From contig CAZDUS010000015.1 in the NCBI GenBank assembly GCA_964508705.1, positions 1 to 42,483 on the forward strand: DNA of 42,483 bases, given 5' to 3'. This DNA is from CAZDUS01 sp964508705 (GTDB lineage Bacteria; Verrucomicrobiota; Kiritimatiellia; CAIKKV01; CAITUY01). The first letter of the stretch is position 1, and each line of letters starts with the position of its first letter. The notes beneath the pieces were generated by a model, which ran no database searches, was not told the DNA's origin, and saw nothing but the letters and a program-made list of their open reading frames with translations. Below, piece after piece: positions 15,480-22,149 of this stretch. A program made the position numbers and the translations under genes.

Positions 15480-16910
15480 ATGACAACACCAACTTTCAAA
15501 CTTTCAATGGAGAATCTTGCCTCCTTGTGCAAGCGACGTGGCTTCATCTTCCAAAGCTCGGAAATATACGGCGGCATCAACGGATTCTGGGATTACGGCC
15601 CTCTGGGCACCGAACTAAAGCGCAACGTTCGCGAAGCTTGGTGGCGCGACATGGTCCTCAACCGGGAGGACGTCGTCGGACTTGACTGTTCAATCATCAT
15701 GCACCCGAAAGTCTGGGAGGCCTCCGGCCACCTCGGCGGATTCACTGACCCCATGATAGACTGCCGAGGATGCAAGAAACGCTTCCGCGCTGATCAACTT
15801 TTCGAGGAGCTTGGTCTCACTCCGGACCCCACCGCCGACGGCGAGAAGAAGTTCAAGCTCCCTGACGGCACCAAGTGTCCCGCCTGCGGTTCCAAGGAAC
15901 TCACTGAACCCCGCGCCTTTAACCTGATGTTTAAGACCTTTGTCGGCCCTGTACAGGATGATTCCTCCGTGGCCTACCTGCGCCCGGAAACCGCCCAAGG
16001 CATTTTCGCGCAATTCAGCAACGTTTTGGCTGTCTCTCGCCAAAAAGTTCCTTTCGGCATCGCTCAGATTGGAAAAGCCTTCCGCAATGAAATCAACCCT
16101 CGTAACTACACATTCCGCTCCCGCGAATTTGAGCAAATGGAGATGGAATTTTTCATCAAGCCCGGCTCTGATCAGGAATGGCACGACTACTGGGTCGCCG
16201 AGCGCATCAAGTGGTACCAGTCCATCGGCCTGCCTGCCGAAAGCATCACCAAGTACGTCTATGACAAAAAGGAACTGGCCCACTACGCCAGCGCCTGCGT
16301 GGATATCATGTATGCATTCCCGTTCGGCATCCAGGAACTTGAAGGTATTGCCGCCCGAGGTAGTTTCGATTTATCCCGACATCAGGAACATAGCGGCAAG
16401 TCCATGGAATACTTCGACGCCGATACCCAGGAACGGTTTATCCCCCACGTTGTGGAACCTTCAGCCGGTGTTGACCGCATCGCCCTTGCTCTGCTCTGTA
16501 ACGCCTACCGAGAGGAATGGGTCCCCAAGGAAGGTCCAGCCATCGAAGCGGAACCAGGCAAACCCGTGCCCTCTGGCTACGAATTGAGAACAGTCATGCG
16601 CTTCGCCCCCCGCGTTGCACCCATCAAGATCGCGATTTTCCCTCTCCTTAAGAACAAGCCGGAACTGGTCGACAAATCGCGTGAGATATTTAATGACCTC
16701 CGCAAGTATTGGGCCTGTTTCTATGACCAAACCGGCGCCATTGGACGACGCTATCGCCGTCAGGACGAAATCGGCACACCGTTCTGCATCACTGTTGACT
16801 TCCAGTCACTGACCGACAACACTGTAACCCTCCGTGAACGCGACAGCATGAGGCAAGTCCGCGTTGCCATTGCCGACCTTCAGGGCGAACTCTGTAAACA
16901 GATGGGCTAA
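15480..16910 (+). CDS. glyS: Glycyl-tRNA synthetase, alpha2 (homodimer) type
   Basis: 476 residues. Class II synthetase with the GlyRS opening RRGFIFQSSEIYGGINGFWDYGPLG, shown in part, then two CxxC zinc knuckles (CRGCKKRF and CPACGSKE), motif 2 around FRNEINPRNYTFRSREFEQMEME in outline, and motif 3 around PSAGVDRIALALL. The C-terminal anticodon-binding domain covers about the last 100 residues. It charges tRNA-Gly in the cytoplasm. This single-chain form is found in Gram-positives, mycoplasmas, some PVC bacteria, archaea and eukaryotes; most Gram-negatives use the alpha2beta2 GlyQ/GlyS form. CAGGA lies about 10 bases before the ATG. No T-box leader was seen upstream. Confidence 0.96.
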   Translation: MTTPTFKLSMENLASLCKRRGFIFQSSEIYGGINGFWDYGPLGTELKRNVREAWWRDMVLNREDVVGLDCSIIMHPKVWEASGHLGGFTDPMIDCRGCKKRFRADQLFEELGLTPDPTADGEKKFKLPDGTKCPACGSKELTEPRAFNLMFKTFVGPVQDDSSVAYLRPETAQGIFAQFSNVLAVSRQKVPFGIAQIGKAFRNEINPRNYTFRSREFEQMEMEFFIKPGSDQEWHDYWVAERIKWYQSIGLPAESITKYVYDKKELAHYASACVDIMYAFPFGIQELEGIAARGSFDLSRHQEHSGKSMEYFDADTQERFIPHVVEPSAGVDRIALALLCNAYREEWVPKEGPAIEAEPGKPVPSGYELRTVMRFAPRVAPIKIAIFPLLKNKPELVDKSREIFNDLRKYWACFYDQTGAIGRRYRRQDEIGTPFCITVDFQSLTDNTVTLRERDSMRQVRVAIADLQGELCKQMG

Positions 16911-16921
16911 GCTCGCCTCGC

Positions 16922-17749
16922 ATGAACGCCAGACTATCAAGTCCCATTTGTCATATTCGTCCTCTCGCCTGCATCCTATTAGGTGCCGCGACATGGATTG
17001 CCAGCGGTACAGAATCCTCCACTCAAGAACTTGGGGAAGCGCTTGTCATTGAGAAGGACGACGCGACCTCCGTGTCGTCCACCCCTCCGCCCACCTCCGC
17101 CGTCGCTGAACTTCCGACCGTGGACAAACTGATGAGTGATCTATTGGCGCGCCTTCCAGCCCAACCAATCCTTATCACCGGCGATTTGGTGACAACACCC
17201 GTCGAAGGATCAAAAACCAAACTGGCCATCGAAATTCGACTCTCCTACCCCCGCACTGCCAGCTACACAGTGCGTGACGCCTTTGGAAAAGAGCTAGAAC
17301 AACTCATTGTCACTCGCGAGGGAAAATCCGCAACATTGGCCTATAAAAAGGAAGGCTCGGAAGCCCCTTCACCTTCCCTTGGATCCCGGATTCAAAACAC
17401 AGCCCTAACTTGGTTGGACATTACCCTGGGCTTCCTGTGGTGGGATGGCGGACGCATCATTGGGCAAGTGGAAGTGCGTGGTCAACCCTGTTATGTTTTG
17501 GACCGCCACGCTCATTACGGAGACTCCGATCCTTATTCCAGCGTAAGGATATGGGTCGACAAGCGCGTCTCCATGTTACTCCAAACCGAGGGCTACAACA
17601 TGCTCGGCGACTGCATACGCCGCCTCTCGGTCAAGAGTTTCAAGAAAATCAACGACGAGTGGATGATCAAGGATTTGGAATTCGCGGATCTACCCACGGG
17701 CCCTCGCACCATCCTGCGAGTACGCAACACCGAACCGATTAAACCCTGA
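16922..17749 (+). CDS. LolA/outer-membrane lipoprotein-sorting-like exported protein
   Basis: 275 residues. The first about 30 residues form a signal-type hydrophobic segment (RPLACILLGAATWIASG), followed by a Thr/Pro-rich linker and a domain beginning VDKLMSDLLARL (about 64). The domain then runs in alternating strands: ITGDLVTTP, AIEIRLSYP, GQPCYVLDRHAH, SVRIWVDKRVSMLLQTEGYN and MIKDLEFADLPTGPRTILRV. This pattern of an antiparallel half-barrel with a conserved Trp/Asp strand is typical of LolA/LolB-fold 'outer membrane lipoprotein-sorting' proteins. These bind lipid-like ligands or signal in the periplasm. It starts 11 bases after glyS, so it may be co-transcribed; the partner is unknown. 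Confidence 0.68.
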   Translation: MNARLSSPICHIRPLACILLGAATWIASGTESSTQELGEALVIEKDDATSVSSTPPPTSAVAELPTVDKLMSDLLARLPAQPILITGDLVTTPVEGSKTKLAIEIRLSYPRTASYTVRDAFGKELEQLIVTREGKSATLAYKKEGSEAPSPSLGSRIQNTALTWLDITLGFLWWDGGRIIGQVEVRGQPCYVLDRHAHYGDSDPYSSVRIWVDKRVSMLLQTEGYNMLGDCIRRLSVKSFKKINDEWMIKDLEFADLPTGPRTILRVRNTEPIKP

Positions 17750-17775
17750 TCCCCTCTCTTTCCCTTGCCTTTCCC

Positions 17776-18843
17776 TTAGCTCGCTCTAATCACATGCAAG
17801 TCCTGAGATCCCAGAAATACCGCCACTGAATCGCCATCCCGTACCCCTAATCGGCGGAATCCATCTGTCGGCATATGAGCCACAAGTCGCCGACACGACT
17901 CCAACTCCAGTCGTGTGTAAACGCCACGATCCACCGCTCGTATCAAACGTGCAGGCCAAACGGCATCACTTGGCTCCTTATCATCAAGCACTCGATTACA
18001 CTGCACCCGAACACTCTCCGGTCGAACCACAAACACAACTCGCCCAAGATGTCGTCCCGGCAAAACAAGTTCACCGCCATCAACACGGACTCTAGTTGTC
18101 CCCGCCACCCCCCCTTCACCAACGGTCTCGCCTTCAAAAATATTTTCGCACCTCATAAAGCCCGCTACCGTGCGGCTGGCCGGTTGCCTCAACAACGCCT
18201 CCATTTTGCCAACCTGCTCAATCCGTCCACCTCTCATCACGGCGGCCCTGTCCGCAATTGAAAAGGCTTCCTCAAGGTTATGGGTAATGTGAATAGTAGT
18301 AATGCCCAACTCGCGTTGAAGCCTCTGCAACTCTGAACAAACCACTTCACGGGTGGATTCATCCAGTGCGCTCACCGGTTCATCCAAAATTAACACCTCC
18401 GGGCGTGTCACCACTGCCCTCGCCAGTGCTACCCGCTGCCGCTCGCCACCCGACAATCCTGCAATACGCCTATCCAGCAGCGCCTCAACACCAACCAATC
18501 GTGCAGTTTCCAATACGGCTCTTTCAGTTTCTTGGGAAGTCCAACCGCGCACTTCAGGGCCAAACGCAATATTCCCACGCACAGTACGATTAGTGAATAG
18601 CGCATAATCCTGTGGCACATAACCAACCATCCTCCGCCTCGGCTCCAAACCGGTGGCATCTCGCCCAAAAATCTCAATCACCCCGCCTGAATGCAGTCTT
18701 AACCCCGCTAAACACTCCACTAGCGCCGTTTTCCCCGAGCCGGAGACGCCCATAATGACAAAGTATTCGCCCTTATGAATATCCAGCGACACCTCAAGCC
18801 GGAATTGCCCAGCCGTATAAACAAGGTCCCTGATCCGGATCAT
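17776..18843 (-). CDS. ABC transporter ATP-binding protein, molybdate/tungstate type
   Basis: 355 residues. Walker A GVSGSGKT (32-39), Q-loop YVPQDYALF (about 75-83), signature LSGGERQR (130-137), Walker B LILDEP (151-156) and the H-loop THNLEEAF are all intact. After about residue 235 is a C-terminal regulatory segment of the TOBE type seen in ModC/WtpC and other oxyanion importers. It powers uptake through the permease encoded immediately upstream; the two genes overlap by 4 bases (ATGA). The C-terminal domain may sense the transported oxyanion. Sulfate or another anion cannot be ruled out from the ATPase alone. Confidence 0.9.
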   Translation of the reverse strand: MIRIRDLVYTAGQFRLEVSLDIHKGEYFVIMGVSGSGKTALVECLAGLRLHSGGVIEIFGRDATGLEPRRRMVGYVPQDYALFTNRTVRGNIAFGPEVRGWTSQETERAVLETARLVGVEALLDRRIAGLSGGERQRVALARAVVTRPEVLILDEPVSALDESTREVVCSELQRLQRELGITTIHITHNLEEAFSIADRAAVMRGGRIEQVGKMEALLRQPASRTVAGFMRCENIFEGETVGEGGVAGTTRVRVDGGELVLPGRHLGRVVFVVRPESVRVQCNRVLDDKEPSDAVWPARLIRAVDRGVYTRLELESCRRLVAHMPTDGFRRLGVRDGDSVAVFLGSQDLHVIRAS

Positions 18844-19721
18844 ACCTCACCGCCCCTGCACTTCGACCGGTCCACCAATAGTTTCAATGTAATCAGCACC
18901 GACATGGCTATGATCGCCATGAAAAGTGTCAACACCAGCGCAACTTCCAAACGTCCAACCGAAACCTCAAGAAACGTCCGAGTGGGCAAAACAGCGGTAC
19001 GACCCCGCACAGTTCCCGCAAATATCGCCACCGGTGCAAACAATCCCACCGCATAAGCCCACGCCGTGACACCGCCCGACACCATTCCTCCCACCGCCTG
19101 CGGCAAGGCCGCCAACCGGAAAGCGCCAAACGGCGTACAGCCCAAGGTCAACGCCACCGCTTCCACTCGGCGATCCGCACCATCAAACGCCGCGCGCATC
19201 GCCCTTACACACAACGCTGTGCAAACAAAAAATTGAGCAAGCACAATGCCTGGCCGACGGTAAACAAAAAAATCATAGAACGCCTGAAGCACCGCATTAG
19301 ATCCGCTTTCATCACCCAACCCGACTGCAGCACGACGAATAAGGCTAAAGCACACCAGCAGACTAACACCCAGAATCAGTGGCGGCAGGACAATCGCCGC
19401 ATCCACCAGGGTATCGACGATCACCTTGCCAGGAATACGGCACCGGCTTAGACCATAACCCGCAGGCACCGCAATCAGCAAGGCCAAGATCGTTGTAAAA
19501 CTCGACGTATTCAGACTTAACCAAAGTTCAGCACGGGTTTGCGCCGATACAATTTCTCGCCAAACTTCAGCAACACGATCTGGGCTGGCGGTTCTGGTGA
19601 ACTCCAACAGATATATGACATCACCAACCAACAACAATGCAACCAATGCGGCAAACATGACCGCAACAGAAGACGCTCCCCACCGGAACCAAGGCCGCAC
19701 TGTCTGTGAAATTGCGGGCAT
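18840..19721 (-). CDS. ABC transporter permease, molybdate/tungstate type
   Basis: 293 residues, with about six membrane helices (for instance VMFAALVALLLVGDVIYLL near residue 20 and the stretch LVDAAIVLPPLILGVSLLVCFSLI near 105). The EAA-type cytoplasmic loop, which docks to the ATPase, reads EAVALTLGCTPFGAFRLAALP (about 190-210, longer motif cut here). It forms the inner-membrane channel with the ATP-binding protein. It overlaps the ATPase gene by 4 bases and follows the nearest substrate-binding protein gene by 72 bases, consistent with one operon. Confidence 0.9.
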   Translation of the reverse strand: MPAISQTVRPWFRWGASSVAVMFAALVALLLVGDVIYLLEFTRTASPDRVAEVWREIVSAQTRAELWLSLNTSSFTTILALLIAVPAGYGLSRCRIPGKVIVDTLVDAAIVLPPLILGVSLLVCFSLIRRAAVGLGDESGSNAVLQAFYDFFVYRRPGIVLAQFFVCTALCVRAMRAAFDGADRRVEAVALTLGCTPFGAFRLAALPQAVGGMVSGGVTAWAYAVGLFAPVAIFAGTVRGRTAVLPTRTFLEVSVGRLEVALVLTLFMAIIAMSVLITLKLLVDRSKCRGGEV

Positions 19722-19793
19722 CCTTATCGGTGCCTCTGAATAGCGATGTAATTCATTTTGGTTCCTGAAATCTTAGTGCTATTGCTTTCCCAT

Positions 19794-20600
19794 TCATGGG
19801 GCCGCCGAAAAACCCCGCTTTGCAAAAACTAAACGCCCTCGCTCCGAATTCACCAATTCAACCAATTTCCGAGCAGCCTCTATATGCCGTGACCCCTTCA
19901 GTGTCATAACCTGCACCTTTGTCGAAGACATATCAATCGTTCCGTACGTAGCCGTCGTTACCGCATCCACATCGGCAACAGGGAGCAGTGACGGCTCAAT
20001 CGGCACAGCATCCAAGGCCTCACGCCGCGAAAACACAACAGCATTCCACACAATAGCGGCATCCAATGACCCCAATTTAACAGCATTTGCCATGGAACCA
20101 CCATCTCTAGCCCGAGTAATATCCTTCTTGCCCATATCAGCGGTTACGCCTGCTTTACGGATAACCACGTTCACAATGTGACCAGCTGTAGAATACATGG
20201 CATCCGTCAGCCCAACCTTAACATCATTTCTAACCAGATCAGAAACCCCCTTTATGCCTTTCGGGTTGCCTTTGGCCACTGCTATTACCGGAGTCAGGGA
20301 AGCCACAGTATAAATCTTATCTATTAAACCCTGCTTCTCCATCAAGGCGCCAAATGGATCATGCACCATGCACACGTCACCTTTGCCTGTTGTGCGAATC
20401 GCTGTGATAATTGATCCGGAATCATTATAGTTAATCTCCGCCTTGATTCCTGATTCTTTCTCAAATAGCGCGCACAACTCCCCCATGGCTGGCCTCATAG
20501 TCCCCCCGACATGGACTAATAGCGGCTCGACCTTGTCCGCCGCCATTACCTGAACAACCATGATCAACCACGTCAAACAAATAGCTACTTGCTTCATCAT
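19794..20600 (-). CDS. Molybdate/tungstate-type periplasmic substrate-binding protein (no. 2)
   Basis: 268 residues. A signal peptide (QVAICLTWLIMVVQVMA) precedes a two-lobe binding-protein fold of the ModA/WtpA class: VHVGGTMRPAMGELCALFE, YNDSGSIITAIRTTGKGDVCM, VAKGNPKGIKGVSDL and AAIVWNAVVF. It captures an oxyanion in the periplasm and delivers it to the permease encoded next. It parallels the neighbouring binding protein (20722-21492) in the positions GNPKG, SDLVR and KGDV, so the two arose by duplication. The paralogues differ around the presumed ligand pocket, so they may prefer different anions or concentrations. Ligand identity (molybdate, tungstate or other) is inference from the family. 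Confidence 0.87.
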   Translation of the reverse strand: MMKQVAICLTWLIMVVQVMAADKVEPLLVHVGGTMRPAMGELCALFEKESGIKAEINYNDSGSIITAIRTTGKGDVCMVHDPFGALMEKQGLIDKIYTVASLTPVIAVAKGNPKGIKGVSDLVRNDVKVGLTDAMYSTAGHIVNVVIRKAGVTADMGKKDITRARDGGSMANAVKLGSLDAAIVWNAVVFSRREALDAVPIEPSLLPVADVDAVTTATYGTIDMSSTKVQVMTLKGSRHIEAARKLVELVNSERGRLVFAKRGFSAAP

Positions 20601-20678
20601 GGATCACCTTTCTGAAAACACTCAACTATCGATCTCTATGTTTCTCAAACTTCACAATTTCCGTCGTTCACAAAGCCA

Positions 20679-20708
20679 TTATGCATGACCCTTTCTCCCC
20701 TTGCATAA
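20679..20708. promoter_or_regulatory. Inverted repeat TTATGCA...TGCATAA between the two binding-protein genes
   Basis: TTATGCA (20679-20685) and TGCATAA (20702-20708) are inverted copies 16 bases apart, in the intergenic stretch upstream of the second substrate-binding protein. A TGCATAA half site also appears at 21584-21590, within CATAA-N6-TTATG, upstream of the first. A shared operator for an oxyanion-sensing regulator is possible. No ModE-type consensus is visible. Confidence 0.3.
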
Positions 20709-20721
20709 TTTCGCCCTACTC

Positions 20722-21492
20722 TCACTGCGGCTTCTCCACTGTGAAATTCTTGCTCTTCAATATACCTTTACCCTTATCGGATACCAGATAATCTACGAAC
20801 GCTCGCGCAGCCGATATATTCTCCGCCCCGTTCAACACACTTGCCGAAATCACTCCTATAACATTTTTACCAACGGGAATCTTCACGACTTCAGCCTCTT
20901 CTGGAGCATAATCCGCCAGTGTGTCCCAAACAATTCCTGCGTCAGCAGCTCCCATTTTGATTGCCAACGCCACATCAATCACCGTTGCCGGCGAGGCAAC
21001 CGTACTCTGCCGAATCGCTGATTCAGGAATGCCATTCGTCCTGAACAATGCAACCTGAAGTGCCCCAATCGCCGCGCTGGAATCAGCCAAGGCAAGCCTT
21101 GTCCCCGACCGAACAAGATCCGAAACCGTTTTCACCCCTTTCGGGTTGCCTTTCTTCACATAAATTGCGGGAACAAAATAGCAAAACTGTCGAGGTTCGC
21201 CTGAGATTAATCCTCGACTTCGGGCCTTTTCAGAGAAACCAATGTCTCCGGGAATATAAACATCTCCCTTTCGAGTCGTCTCGATTTGCCCTATCAATTG
21301 ACCTGAATTCGCATAAGTCAACTCAACACGTACCCCTGTATCCTTCTCGAATTGTGAAGCAACGGCATCAACGCCTCCTTTAGCCCCCGCAGCGCAATAC
21401 ACAAATATCGTCCCTGATAATCTCCCCTGATCCATCTCTCCGCGAGCCGGTGCGACCAGAAATATCATCGCTATCCATATCCATCTATTCAT
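20722..21492 (-). CDS. Molybdate/tungstate-type periplasmic substrate-binding protein (no. 1)
   Basis: 256 residues from the ATG at 21492, where a signal peptide starts (WIWIAMIFLVAPARG) and TTAGGA lies upstream; an 18-residue longer frame lacks such support. The mature part is a two-lobe binding protein: FVYCAAGAKGGVDAVASQFE, YANSGQLIGQIETTRKGDVYI, GDIGFSEKARSRGL, VKKGNPKGVKTVSDLVRSG and DAGIVWDTLADYAPEEAE. It is the first gene of the ABC importer operon: binding protein, binding protein, permease, ATPase. Two distinct binding proteins on one transporter is uncommon for molybdate systems. Confidence 0.87.
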   Translation of the reverse strand: MNRWIWIAMIFLVAPARGEMDQGRLSGTIFVYCAAGAKGGVDAVASQFEKDTGVRVELTYANSGQLIGQIETTRKGDVYIPGDIGFSEKARSRGLISGEPRQFCYFVPAIYVKKGNPKGVKTVSDLVRSGTRLALADSSAAIGALQVALFRTNGIPESAIRQSTVASPATVIDVALAIKMGAADAGIVWDTLADYAPEEAEVVKIPVGKNVIGVISASVLNGAENISAARAFVDYLVSDKGKGILKSKNFTVEKPQ

Positions 21493-21585
21493 AAAGGTTA
21501 TCCTAATTGATACCAGAGCACACAGTGATTGAACCCTGACAATCACTCACCAGATATACGCCAGCCAAGCCTAAAAGGCGACATG

Positions 21586-21601
21586 CATAAAGCACGTTAT
21601 G
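21586..21601. promoter_or_regulatory. Palindrome CATAA-N6-TTATG upstream of the ABC importer operon
   Basis: CATAA (21586-21590) and TTATG (21597-21601) are inverted repeats with a 6-base spacer, about 95 bases upstream of the ATG at 21492 on the minus strand and also upstream of the plus-strand RRM gene. The TGCATAA half is repeated at 20702-20708. A short palindrome of this size occurs by chance fairly often. Confidence 0.25.
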
Positions 21602-21627
21602 ACTCAGAAAAGCCACTAAAAAATATA

Positions 21628-21656
21628 TTGCGCTCCACTATCCAATCCTCTATGTT
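21628..21656 (+). promoter_or_regulatory. Candidate promoter of the RRM RNA-binding protein gene
   Basis: TTGCGC (21628-21633), 17 bases, TATGTT (21651-21656). Initiation near 21663 would give a leader of about 120 bases before the GTG at 21784. Long leaders are common for cold-regulated RNA-binding protein mRNAs. The hexamers are moderate matches only. Confidence 0.4.
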
Positions 21657-21699
21657 CCCACCCGAGTACAGCTTAAATTGTCTTGTATCACGGAGGTGA

Positions 21700-21759
21700 A
21701 TGGGCAGAAAAGCGTGTCAGGTTGAAGTGAAATGGTTGGGTTTTTGGTTTGTTTTTTGA
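21700..21759 (+). CDS. Possible 19-residue leader ORF
   Basis: An ATG at 21700 opens a 19-codon frame (ending KWLGFWFVF, stop at 21757-21759) preceded by the very strong anti-16S match GGAGGTGA, though the spacing of about 4 bases is short. It lies in the leader of the RRM gene and ends 24 bases before that gene's start. It may be a regulatory leader peptide or a standby ribosome site; translation is unproven. Confidence 0.3.
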   Translation: MGRKACQVEVKWLGFWFVF

Positions 21760-21783
21760 ATATAGTGTAGACGAGGAATTAAA

Positions 21784-22083
21784 GTGAATATTTACGTTGG
21801 AAATCTTTCTTACTCAACGACGCAGGATGACTTGCGTCAGGCCTTCGAAGCGTTTGGCACCGTGGAATCTGTAAACATCATTCAGGATCGTGAAACCGGT
21901 CGTTCAAAAGGATTTGGTTTCGTAGTCATGCCGGACAAGGCTTCAGCCGAAAACGCCATCACCGGGATGAACGACAAGGATCTCTGCGGACGCAAAATCA
22001 AGGCCAATGAGGCCCGTCCCCGTACCGATCGCCCAGCTGGCGGCGGCTTCGGTGGTGGTGATCAGCGCGAACGTCGTTGGTAA
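21784..22083 (+). CDS. RRM-domain RNA-binding protein (glycine-rich tail)
   Basis: 99 residues with GTG start at 21784 and GAGGA upstream. One RNA recognition motif fills residues 2-78, with RNP2 IYVGNL (3-8) and RNP1 KGFGFVVM (42-49), including the aromatic side chains that stack on RNA bases. The tail (about 79-99) is Arg/Gly-rich (DRPAGGGFGGGDQRERRW). Such proteins are cytoplasmic RNA chaperones, often cold-induced, and are frequent in cyanobacteria and PVC bacteria. A strong terminator follows, so it is a single-gene unit. Confidence 0.95.
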   Translation: MNIYVGNLSYSTTQDDLRQAFEAFGTVESVNIIQDRETGRSKGFGFVVMPDKASAENAITGMNDKDLCGRKIKANEARPRTDRPAGGGFGGGDQRERRW

Positions 22084-22111
22084 TTTACACCCCCCAACAA
22101 TCAGAAATGCA

Positions 22112-22140
22112 ACGGACTGGTCTAACCAGTCCGTTTTTTT
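22112..22140 (+). terminator. Terminator after the RRM gene
   Basis: ACGGACTGGT (22112-22121) pairs with ACCAGTCCGT (22125-22134), leaving a very short loop, followed by seven Ts (22134-22140). It starts 29 bases after the stop at 22083 and stops just before the convergent mutS gene. Confidence 0.9.
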
Positions 22141-22149
22141 ATTCCAGAA

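Noticed and set aside
20601..21783. Molybdenum cofactor riboswitch before the ABC importer
   Set aside because: The intergenic stretches are short and lack a recognisable Moco-type fold; only short palindromes are visible.
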